A DNA stretch of 42,903 nt from an uncultured Spirochaetaceae bacterium (GCA_902797305.1 CADBSK010000093.1:1-42903); one strand, 5' to 3'; shown: positions 32,640 through 41,878, numbered from the stretch's first letter. Numbers and translations: made by a program. Notes: generated by a model from the letters alone, not told the origin.

Positions 32640-34709
32640 ATGTCTCAATTAAAGCCAGTTATTTTTGTAGATAAAGACAAATGTGTAAATTGTCACAGAT
32701 GTATTGCTGTGTGTCCATCTAAATTTTGTAACGACGGAACAGGCGATTATGTTCAGTTAAATTCAGAACTTTGTTTAGGTTGCGGCGCCTGTATAGAAGC
32801 CTGCGTTCACGACGCAAGACATGGTATAGACGATACAGAACTGTTCTTTTCTGACCTCAAGAACAATCAGCCTATGGTTGCAATTGTTGCCCCGGCAGTA
32901 GCTGCAAATTTTAAAGGTTTAGACCTTCAGTTAAACAGCTGGCTCAAATCAATTGGTGTTAAAGCAGTATTTGATGTTGGTTTTGGCGCAGAACTTACAA
33001 CAAAATCATATGTAGAACATATAAAACAAAACAATCCAGACCTTGTAATTGCTCAGCCTTGTCCAGCATTAGTAACATACATTGAACTTTATCACCCGGA
33101 ACTTTTACCTTACCTTTCACCTGCTGACAGTCCAATGGCTCATACAACTGCAATGGTTCGTAATTATTTTCCTGGATACAAAAACTGTAGAGTTGCAGTT
33201 ATTTCACCATGCTATGCAAAACGCCGTGAATTTGACGAAAACCAAAAGGGCGACTATGTAGTTACCATGCGCAGTCTCTCAAATTATTTTGAACAAAATG
33301 GTATCGACCTCAAAAAATACAAAGCCATTCCTTACGATAATCCCCTTGCAGAACGCGGCGTTCTTTACTCTACACCAGGCGGACTTATGCGTACTGCAGA
33401 GCGCTTTGTACCAGGTATACACAAAAAAACTCGCAAAATCGAAGGATATCCAAACGTATACGAATATATTGAGAATCTTTCTAAATTAATTAAAGCTGGT
33501 AAAAAACCTGATTATCAGTTAATTGACTGCTTAAACTGCGAAAAAGGCTGTAACTGCGGTGCAGGAACAATAAACCAGGATCTTTCTCTAGATGAACTGG
33601 AAGGCTACATCGAACGCCGAATGGAAGAAAGAGCTAAAATCTGGAAAACCGATAATCCAAAATCACAAAAGGCAGCTCAAAAAAAGCTGGATGAAACGAT
33701 TAATAAATTCTGGAAGCCAGGAATATACAATCGCACTTACGAAAACCGCAACGAATATGTAATTAAAAATCTCAGAACACCAACTGACGAACAGCGCAGA
33801 GAGATTTTTATAAAAATGGGAAAATCTTCCAAAAAAGATATTCTAAACTGTCAGGCCTGTGGTTATAAAACCTGTTATCAGATGGCAGATGCAATCTTTA
33901 ATGGCGTTAACAAATTAGAACATTGTCACCACTATGTAATGCATCAGATGAATGAAGACTTTAAGAAAGAATTAAGTCACAAGATTGAACTTGTTATAAA
34001 TAAGAGTATTTCATGTCTAGATGAGTCACAACAGAGTGTTTCTACTCTCGTTCAAGTAACAGATGAAATGAGCAAAAATGTAGAGACCTCTTCTTCTGCA
34101 GTTGAACAGCTTTTAGGTAACATCAATTCTATCAATGAAATACTAAATACCAACCTTAAGGTTGTTAATAATCTTGAACAGGCCACCACCCTTGGTAAAT
34201 CTGGCCTTACTGAAGTTTACCGTCTGGTTAACTCCATCGAAGAGAGATCAAAAGACCTTCTGGAAATGAGCAAGATGATTGATAAAATCGCAAAGCAGAC
34301 TGACCTTCTTTCTATGAACGCTGCAATCGAAGCCGCACATGCAGGGGACGCAGGAAAAGGCTTTGCCGTAGTTGCCAGTGAAATCCGAAAACTGGCCGAA
34401 AATTCAAGTAAAGAAACAAAATCAATTGACGAAGTTCTTAAGAAAATGAAGAGCCTCATCGATACAATTTCTGAAAAAACTGGTGAAGTTTCTAAAGAAT
34501 TTGATACGATTGTTAATCTTTCTGCAAAGGTTAAAGATCAGGAAGCACTTGTTCACGATGCCGTACAAGAACAAAACAATGGCTCTAACCAGCTTCTTGA
34601 TACAATTTCTCAAATGAAAGATGCTCAAAACGCAGTATCAGAAGCAACTGCCAAGCTTAATACCGAAACAGAAGAAATTAAACAGCAGATGACAAACCTG
34701 GAAGTATAA
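32640..34709 (+). CDS. [FeFe]-hydrogenase/chemotaxis receptor fusion (putative H2 sensor)
   Basis: A 689-residue soluble protein with four parts. (1) Residues 10-60: two 4Fe-4S sites, Cys15/18/21/25 and Cys45/48/51/55. (2) Residues ~75-330: H-cluster domain with L1 QPCPALV (Cys141), L2 SPCYAKRRE (Cys191) and L3 NCEKGC (Cys300, Cys304), so all four cluster ligands are kept. (3) Residues 404-429: Cx2Cx4Cx16C, a further 4Fe-4S domain. (4) Residues ~450-689: chemotaxis signalling coiled coil with hairpin tip [17 protein letters not shown] and [11 protein letters not shown]. No TM or HAMP is present. It should sense H2 or redox state in the cytoplasm and signal to CheA. This matches the 'chemotactic' sensory class of [FeFe] hydrogenases. 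Not a catalytic HydA: the proton-transfer Cys next to Cys141 is Pro. Confidence 0.93.
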   Translation: MSQLKPVIFVDKDKCVNCHRCIAVCPSKFCNDGTGDYVQLNSELCLGCGACIEACVHDARHGIDDTELFFSDLKNNQPMVAIVAPAVAANFKGLDLQLNSWLKSIGVKAVFDVGFGAELTTKSYVEHIKQNNPDLVIAQPCPALVTYIELYHPELLPYLSPADSPMAHTTAMVRNYFPGYKNCRVAVISPCYAKRREFDENQKGDYVVTMRSLSNYFEQNGIDLKKYKAIPYDNPLAERGVLYSTPGGLMRTAERFVPGIHKKTRKIEGYPNVYEYIENLSKLIKAGKKPDYQLIDCLNCEKGCNCGAGTINQDLSLDELEGYIERRMEERAKIWKTDNPKSQKAAQKKLDETINKFWKPGIYNRTYENRNEYVIKNLRTPTDEQRREIFIKMGKSSKKDILNCQACGYKTCYQMADAIFNGVNKLEHCHHYVMHQMNEDFKKELSHKIELVINKSISCLDESQQSVSTLVQVTDEMSKNVETSSSAVEQLLGNINSINEILNTNLKVVNNLEQATTLGKSGLTEVYRLVNSIEERSKDLLEMSKMIDKIAKQTDLLSMNAAIEAAHAGDAGKGFAVVASEIRKLAENSSKETKSIDEVLKKMKSLIDTISEKTGEVSKEFDTIVNLSAKVKDQEALVHDAVQEQNNGSNQLLDTISQMKDAQNAVSEATAKLNTETEEIKQQMTNLEV

Positions 34710-34715
34710 CTATAA

Positions 34716-35774
34716 CTAAAAAGGCCTTATATCTCCACGATCAACAACAACCTGATAGCCAGTTGATTCAATTCTTCTGGCTAAACAGGCTTTACAAGTC
34801 GCACTTTCTTCGCCTGTACAAAGTTTATTATCATAAAGAGAATAATCTTTTCTCACTGACACAGGAGAGAGATTTGGCATAACAACATTCGCCCCACTCA
34901 TTATGCCCATCTCACGACCATTTGGATTAACAGTGCCCAAAGCTGTAGTACTTGGCAATAAAACATTGGGTTTTATCAGTCTTATTATAGAAAGAAGATA
35001 GCAGGTAAAATCTGCTGAACCTGCCTTAAAATTTGCAAACTCTGTTTCCTTATGAGGAATAAAAGGTCCTATTCCGCACATTTCAGGTTGAAATTCTTCG
35101 ATAAATTTTAAATCCTTTGCAAGGCTTTCGTTAGTCTGAAATGGAGAACCTACCATAAAACCAACGCCAACCGCATAACCGATTTTCCGCAGGTTTTTCA
35201 GGCAGTTCATACGGTTTTCAAAACTCATTTCCTTTGGGTGAAGTTTTTTATAGTGTTCTTCATCTGCTGTTTCATGGCGCAATAAATAACGGTCTGCTCC
35301 CGCCTCAAAAAGTTTTTTGTAGCTTTCAAAGCTGCGCTCCCCCACAGAAAGTGTTATGGCACAGTCGAGAAAAGCTTTTTTAATCTCAGAAACTATATCG
35401 CAAAGAACTTCATCCGTAAAAAAAACATCTTCTCCACTCTGAAGCACAAAAGTCCTGAATCCTAATTCATATCCCTGTCTGACACACTGCAAAATATCTT
35501 TTTTAGAAAGGCGATAACGGTTACAGTTTTTGTTTCCGCGACGGATTCCGCAGTACAGGCAATTATTTTTACAAATATTCGAAAACTCTATCAGTCCGCG
35601 GATAAATACTTCATTTCCGTAAATTTGTTTTCTAACCGCTACAGCTTTTTCTTTTAATATTTCCCGAGTCTCATCGCAATAGGCCTCAATCAATTTTTTA
35701 TATTCTTCTAAAGTAAGTGAGTGTTTTTCTTCAAGTTTATTAATTATTTCAAAAATCTCTTTTTCCAAATCCAT
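34716..35774 (-). CDS. hydE: [FeFe]-hydrogenase maturase HydE
   Basis: A 352-residue radical SAM enzyme that helps build the 2Fe subcluster of the H-cluster. The SAM cluster motif is CKNNCLYC (Cys68, 72, 75). The optional C-terminal second-cluster motif Cx7Cx2C is present (Cys319, 327, 330), as in Thermotoga HydE. Family segments YRLSKKDIL, VLQSGED and FMVGSPFQTN fit. Its start overlaps the hydF stop (TAATG). Last gene of hydG-hydF-hydE. Its stop is six bases from the stop of the convergent hydrogenase-receptor gene, with no terminator between. Confidence 0.95.
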   Translation of the reverse strand: MDLEKEIFEIINKLEEKHSLTLEEYKKLIEAYCDETREILKEKAVAVRKQIYGNEVFIRGLIEFSNICKNNCLYCGIRRGNKNCNRYRLSKKDILQCVRQGYELGFRTFVLQSGEDVFFTDEVLCDIVSEIKKAFLDCAITLSVGERSFESYKKLFEAGADRYLLRHETADEEHYKKLHPKEMSFENRMNCLKNLRKIGYAVGVGFMVGSPFQTNESLAKDLKFIEEFQPEMCGIGPFIPHKETEFANFKAGSADFTCYLLSIIRLIKPNVLLPSTTALGTVNPNGREMGIMSGANVVMPNLSPVSVRKDYSLYDNKLCTGEESATCKACLARRIESTGYQVVVDRGDIRPF

Positions 35775-36988
35775 TATTCCCCGTTTTTAGCGGTATCAAA
35801 CACTTTCATACTTCGTTCAAGAAGTCCGTTTGCTTGAGCCAAAACCATTCCATAATTTGTAAATGAAACCTTCTGCTCTTTTGCTCTTTCTGCACGGTTT
35901 TTCATTTCATTTTCATTTAGCATGCAGCCACCGCAATGCACAACAATTTTGTAGCAAGATAAATCTTCCGGAAAAGTGGAGCCACTGGAAAAGTCAAAAA
36001 CAGGTTCGGTTCCACAAAGTTTTTTTATCGCTTTCGGTATTTTTACAGTTCCAATATCACCGCATTGTCTGTGATGAGTACACCCCTCGCTTATCAAGAC
36101 CTTATCTCCGGCTTTTAAGTTATTTATTTGTTTTACCGCATCTAAAGAAGCGTTAAAATTCCCCTTATACCTGGCCATTAAAATTGAAAAACTTGTTAAT
36201 CTTATATCTTTTGAAAGGATTTTACTAACTTCACCAAAAGCTTGAGAATCAGTAATTACAAGAGCCGGTTCATTTTTTATAACTTTTAAAGTATGTTCCA
36301 AATTTTGTGGAGTACAACAAACAGGAATTGAACCATTGTCCAGAAGTTCCCGTAAAACCATTTGCTGTGGCAAAATAATTCTGTCACGAGGAGCCGCTTC
36401 ATCAATAGGAATTACAAGAACTACAACTTCTCCAGGATTTACAAGGTCTTTAACAAGAGGACGATTCTGAATGCCCTTTCGACTTTTATAAAGTTCCCCT
36501 AATTTGTTTTTTAATTCATTTATATTTGTATTATTTTTTGCACTAACGTCAATGATACAAACTTGAGGTATATTCAGTTTCGAGAAACTTTGTTGTATGT
36601 TCGATGACACGTAAGAATCACATTTATTCACCGCAATAATAAATGGTATTTTCCGCTTTTGTAACTCTAGAATTATATTTTTTTCACCATCAGAAAGTTC
36701 TGTATAAGATGCATCCAAGACCACTACCGCTAACTGCGTAGCATTAAGAACCTGCGCAGTTCTCTTTATTCTCTCAACCGCAAGTTCGGTTGTATCGTCA
36801 AATCCAGGAGTATCCACGATTGTTACAGGACCAATGGGTAAAAGCTCCATTACCTTTTTTACAGGATCCGTTGTAGTTCCCTTTATGTCTGATACAATAC
36901 TCACCTCTTGAGAAGTCAGAGCATTAATCAGAGAGGATTTTCCGGCATTTGTACGCCCAAAAAAGGCAATCGTTGTACGCTCAATCAC
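35774..36988 (-). CDS. hydF: [FeFe]-hydrogenase maturation GTPase HydF
   Basis: A 404-residue GTPase/scaffold that carries the 2Fe precursor and hands it to the hydrogenase. GTPase motifs: P-loop GRTNAGKSS (11-19), DTPGFDD (G3) and NKCDS (G4). The dimerisation middle domain is followed by the cluster-binding C-terminus with CTH (Cys303, His305) and CGGC (Cys352, Cys355), matching the CxHx46CxxC pattern. The start is GTG (36986-36988), three bases after hydG. AGG lies ~9 bases upstream. All residues expected for function are present. Confidence 0.95.
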   Translation of the reverse strand: MIERTTIAFFGRTNAGKSSLINALTSQEVSIVSDIKGTTTDPVKKVMELLPIGPVTIVDTPGFDDTTELAVERIKRTAQVLNATQLAVVVLDASYTELSDGEKNIILELQKRKIPFIIAVNKCDSYVSSNIQQSFSKLNIPQVCIIDVSAKNNTNINELKNKLGELYKSRKGIQNRPLVKDLVNPGEVVVLVIPIDEAAPRDRIILPQQMVLRELLDNGSIPVCCTPQNLEHTLKVIKNEPALVITDSQAFGEVSKILSKDIRLTSFSILMARYKGNFNASLDAVKQINNLKAGDKVLISEGCTHHRQCGDIGTVKIPKAIKKLCGTEPVFDFSSGSTFPEDLSCYKIVVHCGGCMLNENEMKNRAERAKEQKVSFTNYGMVLAQANGLLERSMKVFDTAKNGE

Positions 36989-36991
36989 TTG

Positions 36992-38440
36992 TTAAAACCT
37001 AAAATCACGGCGATTGGAATTTTTTATGGCTTCAATATTTTCAATGGCAATCTTACGCACATTTTCTTTTGGAATATTATTCAATTCTTTTTGAATCATC
37101 TCAAATCCAACTTTTTTTGTCTCTGGGCTTGCATAATCAACCAGATATTCTGTTAAAGTCATCAGTGCATTAGGATGGCAGCAATTTAAAATCTGTCCTG
37201 ATTTACACAAAGACATAAAGCGGTCTCCAGTTCGTCCTGCCCTATAACAAGCCGTACAGAAAGAAGGAATATGATTGTTTTTCATAAGCCACTGCACAAC
37301 CTCATCAAGAGATCTTTGATCACTTACATCAAACTGTTCCGTATCATGTGGTCGATTTTTCTCGGTATAGCCGCCAACGCTGGTTCTTGAACCGCCACTT
37401 ATCTGACTAATACCCATGCGCAGAGCTTTTTCTCTTACAGCTTCGCTTTCTCGCGTAGAAATAATCATTCCTGTATAGGGAACCGCAAGCCGTATGCATG
37501 CTATAATTTTTTCAAATACTTCATCAGGAATAGAATTATCAAACACATCAGGATCTATATCATCTGCATGTTTAACTCTAGGCACGCTTATCGTATGTGG
37601 TCCCACCCCATGGACGGCTTCCAGATGTTCTGCATGCATTAAAAGACCGGCAAACTCATAGCGGTAGCCTTCAAGACCAAAAAGAACGCCAAGACCAACA
37701 TCGTCGATTCCGCCTTCCATAGCTCTGTCCATGGCTTCGGTATGATAATCATAATCGCTTTTTGGACCTGCCGGATGTAATTCCTTGTAGCCTTTTTTGT
37801 TATAGGTTTCCTGAAAAAGTATATAGGTTCCAATTCCGGCTTCATGGAGTTTTTTATAATTTTCAACTGTAGTTGCCGCAATATTAACATTAACACGACG
37901 AATTGCACCATTTTTATGATTAATACTATAAATTGTTTTAATACTTTCAAGAATGTATTCAATAGGATTATTTACCGGGTCTTCACCTGCTTCTAAGGCA
38001 AGGCGCTTATGCCCCATATCCTGAAGAGCTATAACTTCTGCTTTTATTTCTTCCTGAGTAAGCTTTTTACGTGGAATATTCTTATTTTTAATGTGATACG
38101 GACAGTAAAGACAACTATTTATACAATAATTAGAAAGGTATAATGGAGCAAAAAGAACAATTCTGTTTCCGTAAAACGCCTGTTTTATTTCTTCGGCAAT
38201 CTCAAAAATTCTTTTTACACGAGAAGTCTCCTCACAAGCCAAAAGAACAGAGGCTTCTCTATGAGTTAAACCGGAGCATCTGCATCCGTTACCACTTTTT
38301 TTAGGACGCGCTTTTTCTAAAATGCTGTCGATTAATGCAAAATCCTCTTTATGGGCATTTGCATATTCAAGGGTTTCTTGTATTTCCTCATCATTTATAA
38401 ACTCTTCTGCTTTTAACGATTTAACATTGTAACTGGCCAT
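36992..38440 (-). CDS. hydG: [FeFe]-hydrogenase maturase HydG
   Basis: A 482-residue radical SAM tyrosine lyase that makes the CO and CN ligands (Fe(CO)2CN synthon) of the H-cluster. N-terminal SAM motif CINSCLYC (Cys106, 110, 113). C-terminal auxiliary-cluster motif Cx2Cx22C (Cys395, Cys398, Cys421). Segments LALEAGEDP, LFQETYNKKGY and GVLFGLEGYRYE are family hallmarks. It heads the hydGFE operon, with GGTGG before the ATG, and is divergent from argS. No catalytic hydrogenase gene lies in the window; HydG may serve the receptor and hydrogenases encoded elsewhere. Confidence 0.96.
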   Translation of the reverse strand: MASYNVKSLKAEEFINDEEIQETLEYANAHKEDFALIDSILEKARPKKSGNGCRCSGLTHREASVLLACEETSRVKRIFEIAEEIKQAFYGNRIVLFAPLYLSNYCINSCLYCPYHIKNKNIPRKKLTQEEIKAEVIALQDMGHKRLALEAGEDPVNNPIEYILESIKTIYSINHKNGAIRRVNVNIAATTVENYKKLHEAGIGTYILFQETYNKKGYKELHPAGPKSDYDYHTEAMDRAMEGGIDDVGLGVLFGLEGYRYEFAGLLMHAEHLEAVHGVGPHTISVPRVKHADDIDPDVFDNSIPDEVFEKIIACIRLAVPYTGMIISTRESEAVREKALRMGISQISGGSRTSVGGYTEKNRPHDTEQFDVSDQRSLDEVVQWLMKNNHIPSFCTACYRAGRTGDRFMSLCKSGQILNCCHPNALMTLTEYLVDYASPETKKVGFEMIQKELNNIPKENVRKIAIENIEAIKNSNRRDFRF

Positions 38441-38568
38441 AGTTCCACCCTGTTATTTTAGATAAGCAAGACCTAATTTTCTCCAATATTTAAAAATACA
38501 CCCTATTAATAATTTTGTAAAATTTAATTTTTGCCTGATTGCTTGTGTACCAAGAAAGATATTTTTAG

Positions 38569-38580
38569 TACAATACAACT
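38569..38580 (+). promoter_or_regulatory. -10-like hexamer abutting argS
   Basis: TACAAT (38569-38574) ends exactly six bases before the argS ATG, and no Shine-Dalgarno is present. The -35 is poor. Points to a leaderless transcript. Confidence 0.4.
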
Positions 38581-40320
38581 ATGAAAACGATTATCCAGGA
38601 TTTAAATGAAATTGTTCTTGCAGGGGTAAAAAAAGCCTTTGACACAGAATTAGATTCTTCTAAAGAATATGTAACCGAGACAAACAACGAAAACTTTGGC
38701 GATTATCAGTCAAATGTTTCTTTTACACTCTCAAAGATGCTTCACAAAGCTCCGCTAGAAATAGCGTCTTCAATTCAGAATGCTTTGGATTGTGGTTCAA
38801 TAATCGAAAAATCAGAAGTTGTTAAGCCAGGTTTTATCAATTTCTTTATTTCTAAAGAATATCTATGCACAAAAATCAAAGAAGTAGATTCAGATTCTGA
38901 ACTTGGTATTCCAAATATCGGAAACGGTCAAAAAATCATAGTTGACTATTCTTCTCCAAACATTGCAAAAGAAATGCACGTAGGTCACCTGCGTTCAACA
39001 ATCATTGGAGATTCTATTGTTCGCTCTTACAAGCAGTTAGGCTACGATGTTATTAAACAAAATCATATCGGAGACTGGGGAACTCAGTTCGGTATGTTAA
39101 TTGAACATCTTATCGACCTTGGATGGAAAGATTCCAACGAACACACAATCAGCGACCTTAACGCTCTCTACAAAGAATCAAAAGTAAAATTTGACGCTGA
39201 TCCTGACTTTGCAGAAAGAAGTCACTTGCGAGTTGTAAAAATCCAAAGCGGAGACAAAGAATCTATCGACCTCTGGAAAGCTCTTACAGACGAATCTAAA
39301 AAGCACTTTGGCTGGATGTATAACCGCATGGGAGTTTTGTTAAACGACTCTGACTACTGCGGCGAAAGTTTTTACAACGATAAACTCAACGCTGTTGCAG
39401 AGCGACTTCTAAACGAAGGTAAAGCTAAAATGAGTAACGGTGCGGTTTGTTTGTTCCCAACAGGATTCCAGGGAAGAGACGGAGAACCTGTTCCTCTAAT
39501 CTTAAAAAAATCAGATGGTGGATTTGGATACGATGCAACTGATGTTACAGCCCTGGAATATCGTGCCCGCACCTTAAATGCTAAAAAAATCATTTATGTT
39601 ACAGATACACGCCAGAAAATGCACTTTAGCATGTTATTTCAGGCTGCACGAGATGCAAAACTCTGCGACGATGATGTAGAATTAACACACGTTTCATTCG
39701 GTTCTGTACTTGGACAGGATGGTAAGCCTTTTAAGACCCGAAGCGGAGAAACTGTTACACTTTCAAGCCTCTTAGATGAAGCCGAAGAACGTGCAAAAGA
39801 AATAATTCTTGCAAAGAATCCAGAATCTAGTGGAGATTCCTTAAAAGAACTTTCAAGAGCAATCGGAATCAGTGCAATCAAATACGCAGATTTGTCTTGC
39901 GACCGCATCAAAGACTACGTATTTAACTGGGAACGCATGCTCGCATTTGACGGAAACACCGCTCCTTACATTCAAAATGCATATGTTAGATGCAAAGCTC
40001 TTGTTTCTAAAGGCGAAGCACAGGGCAAAAAAGCTCAGTTCCACCTTCTTTCTAACGATGACGAAAAACGCCTTGCAAAAAAATGTATGGCAATCGGTAC
40101 AGTAGTTCAGCAGGAAGCAAAGACCTATGAACCTCACAGACTCTGCACATACCTTTACGAACTTGCTTCAAGCTATCATTCTTTCTACGAAAAGAATCCA
40201 GTACTCTCAGAAAGCAATACTGACATCCTTGAAAGTCGTCTTGCACTCTCATCACTTGTAAGCAAGGTTCTTGCAAAAGGTATGTACCTTCTTGGAGTTT
40301 CTGTAATCGAAAAGATGTAA
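38581..40320 (+). CDS. argS: Arginyl-tRNA synthetase
   Basis: A 579-residue class I synthetase charging tRNA-Arg. The N-terminal additional domain (1-~100) recognises the D-loop. The HIGH-type site is HVGH (133-136) within SSPNIAKEMHVGHLRST. The central NHIGDWGTQFGMLIEHL segment is typical of ArgS. The KMSKS loop is replaced by a degenerate GKPFKTRSG, as often in ArgS enzymes, where the conserved Lys lies upstream of HIGH. The C-terminal helical DALR anticodon domain ends in LLGVSVIEKM. Single-gene unit, convergent with the HD-GYP gene (19 bases, no terminator seen). Confidence 0.96.
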   Translation: MKTIIQDLNEIVLAGVKKAFDTELDSSKEYVTETNNENFGDYQSNVSFTLSKMLHKAPLEIASSIQNALDCGSIIEKSEVVKPGFINFFISKEYLCTKIKEVDSDSELGIPNIGNGQKIIVDYSSPNIAKEMHVGHLRSTIIGDSIVRSYKQLGYDVIKQNHIGDWGTQFGMLIEHLIDLGWKDSNEHTISDLNALYKESKVKFDADPDFAERSHLRVVKIQSGDKESIDLWKALTDESKKHFGWMYNRMGVLLNDSDYCGESFYNDKLNAVAERLLNEGKAKMSNGAVCLFPTGFQGRDGEPVPLILKKSDGGFGYDATDVTALEYRARTLNAKKIIYVTDTRQKMHFSMLFQAARDAKLCDDDVELTHVSFGSVLGQDGKPFKTRSGETVTLSSLLDEAEERAKEIILAKNPESSGDSLKELSRAIGISAIKYADLSCDRIKDYVFNWERMLAFDGNTAPYIQNAYVRCKALVSKGEAQGKKAQFHLLSNDDEKRLAKKCMAIGTVVQQEAKTYEPHRLCTYLYELASSYHSFYEKNPVLSESNTDILESRLALSSLVSKVLAKGMYLLGVSVIEKM

Positions 40321-40339
40321 AACAAAATAGATTTCAGAC

Positions 40340-41671
40340 TCAGAGCGATAGCGATAATTCGTCCCAAAAGTCAATTTCAACTTTACCGAGAGGAAGAATT
40401 AAAAGATTTGAATAGTTATCGCGATGAGCCTGAAGTACTCCAAACCCATTCTCTACAAGAGAAACAATAGATGGGTCCAGTTCCCCTTTATCGACCATTT
40501 CCTTAAATATTTCTAAAAGTTGCTCTTCTGACATTTCGTCCTTATACGACCGCTTATCCACCAATGCACTTAAAACATCTGCGACTTGAACAATTCTTTC
40601 TGGAACTGTTAAATCCTTGTCAGTCAAACCGTGAGGATAGCCCTGACCATTAAGTTTTTCATGATGTCTGTAGGCCATTTTAGCAATAATCGGGTTAACC
40701 AAATCCTTAACCATCTGCTCCGTTTTGGTCACATGAGTTTGAATGACCCTATATTCCCATTTTCTGAGTTTACCAGAAGATTCAAGAATTCCCTGTGGCA
40801 CTGCAATTTTTCCAATATCGTGCAAAACGCCGGCAGTAAAAAGATAATTAATTATATCTTCTGTACAGCCATAGAATTTTCCAAGGGAACACGCATATCC
40901 CGCTGTGTGAATCGTATGCCAGACTGTAAATGAGCTTTTAAAATCAATGACAGAAACAAGAGTCTTAAAGAATTTGTCTGCATCTTCTCTTGAAAAACTA
41001 AAGGACTGATAAACATCTTCCATGTATTTTGCACAAGGAGGCATTTGTTCTTTGCCATCTTTATCAACAGAGTAAGATAAATTTGTTGAAACCTGCCATT
41101 TTTCATCAAGTTTTTTGAATAAATTTACATATTCCGAATTTAATCGTGTTATTCCATAGCGATATAAATCTTCGGGATTATCTACAGAGCCCCCCGAACG
41201 CAAAAGTTTTACTATTCGTTCAGCTGCAAAAACAATGGAACCATATTCCAACATGATGTTTTTTTCTGCTAATTCCGGACTGTAATCTGTATCATAAAAT
41301 AGATAAGCCTGTGCAAGTTCAGAAATGGGAGTCATATTCTTTACCCAGGCATATGAATAAACATATCTTTCTTTTATATCTTGCTCCGTAAGTTCATCGT
41401 AATCCATCACTTTTTCAACTGCAAAATGATAATCGCCCACATTTCTGAATAAACCAAGCAGTACAGCCTTTTGAACATCGATTTTTTTTTGTGATGGTAA
41501 ATTTGAAGCAAACAGATAACAAAGATATGCTATTCGAACAGTGTAACTTGCATAAAAAGTATTACATTCGATAAACATGCGTTGAATTAGCGAAAGAATT
41601 TGACCGCAAGTGAGCTGTGCATGAGGAATAAATTCATGATGTCCTTCATTTTTCTTTTTATCGATTTGCAT
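40340..41671 (-). CDS. HD-GYP domain protein (predicted c-di-GMP phosphodiesterase)
   Basis: A 443-residue soluble protein. The C-terminal HD-GYP domain (~245-420) has HTIHTAGYA, the metal-binding HDIGK (284-288) and HHEKLNGQGYP (336-346). The usual DGxGYP is NGQGYP here, but the metal ligands are kept, so hydrolysis of c-di-GMP is plausible. The N-terminal ~230 residues are helical and read like a degenerate second HD-type or regulatory domain without an HD pair. No TM. Only AAGAGA directly abutting the ATG could serve as ribosome site, and a -10-like TAAAAT ends nine bases upstream. Context with two chemoreceptors fits a motility/second-messenger role. Confidence 0.88.
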   Translation of the reverse strand: MQIDKKKNEGHHEFIPHAQLTCGQILSLIQRMFIECNTFYASYTVRIAYLCYLFASNLPSQKKIDVQKAVLLGLFRNVGDYHFAVEKVMDYDELTEQDIKERYVYSYAWVKNMTPISELAQAYLFYDTDYSPELAEKNIMLEYGSIVFAAERIVKLLRSGGSVDNPEDLYRYGITRLNSEYVNLFKKLDEKWQVSTNLSYSVDKDGKEQMPPCAKYMEDVYQSFSFSREDADKFFKTLVSVIDFKSSFTVWHTIHTAGYACSLGKFYGCTEDIINYLFTAGVLHDIGKIAVPQGILESSGKLRKWEYRVIQTHVTKTEQMVKDLVNPIIAKMAYRHHEKLNGQGYPHGLTDKDLTVPERIVQVADVLSALVDKRSYKDEMSEEQLLEIFKEMVDKGELDPSIVSLVENGFGVLQAHRDNYSNLLILPLGKVEIDFWDELSLSL

Positions 41672-41680
41672 TCTCTTAAT

Positions 41681-41686
41681 ATTTTA
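41681..41686 (-). promoter_or_regulatory. -10-like hexamer close to the HD-GYP start
   Basis: Minus-strand TAAAAT ends nine bases before the ATG at 41671, predicting a leader of ~3 bases. The -35 is weak. Confidence 0.3.
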
Positions 41687-41737
41687 ACATGACTTTTTTT
41701 GATACGATAGAAATATTTTTTCTAAATCTATTAAACT

Positions 41738-41782
41738 AAAAAAAAGGACTGATTCCTTTTAATCTGGAAATCAGTCCTTTTA
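41738..41782 (-). terminator. Terminator downstream of gdhA and its remnant
   Basis: AAAAGGACTGATT (41742-41754) pairs with AATCAGTCCTTTT (41769-41781), with CC/GG extending the stem. On the minus strand about eight T follow. It lies directly after the 65-base gdhA tail copy, so it probably belonged to the earlier gdhA gene. Confidence 0.9.
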
Positions 41783-41788
41783 TAACTG

Positions 41789-41853
41789 TTATACTAATCC
41801 TTGTGCAAGCATTGCGTTAGCTACTTTTACGAAACCGGCAATGTTAGCACCTG
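41789..41853 (-). pseudogene. Remnant: duplicated, diverged 3' end of gdhA
   Basis: Minus-strand reading gives GANIAGFVKVANAMLAQGLV plus a TAA stop, the same C-terminus as the gdhA gene 166 bases upstream (which has MIAQ). The two 63-base stretches differ at 12 bases over 11 codons. Ten of the 11 codon changes are silent; the other is Ile to Leu. Homology stops abruptly at CACCTG (41848-41853), and an in-frame TAG precedes the remnant one codon further on. It is not a gene now. Confidence 0.85.
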
Positions 41854-41878
41854 ACTAAAATAGAAAACGCGTTAAAAA

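Noticed and set aside
34710-34715. Terminator between the hydrogenase receptor and hydE
   Set aside because: The gap is six bases and no inverted repeat with a T-run spans it.
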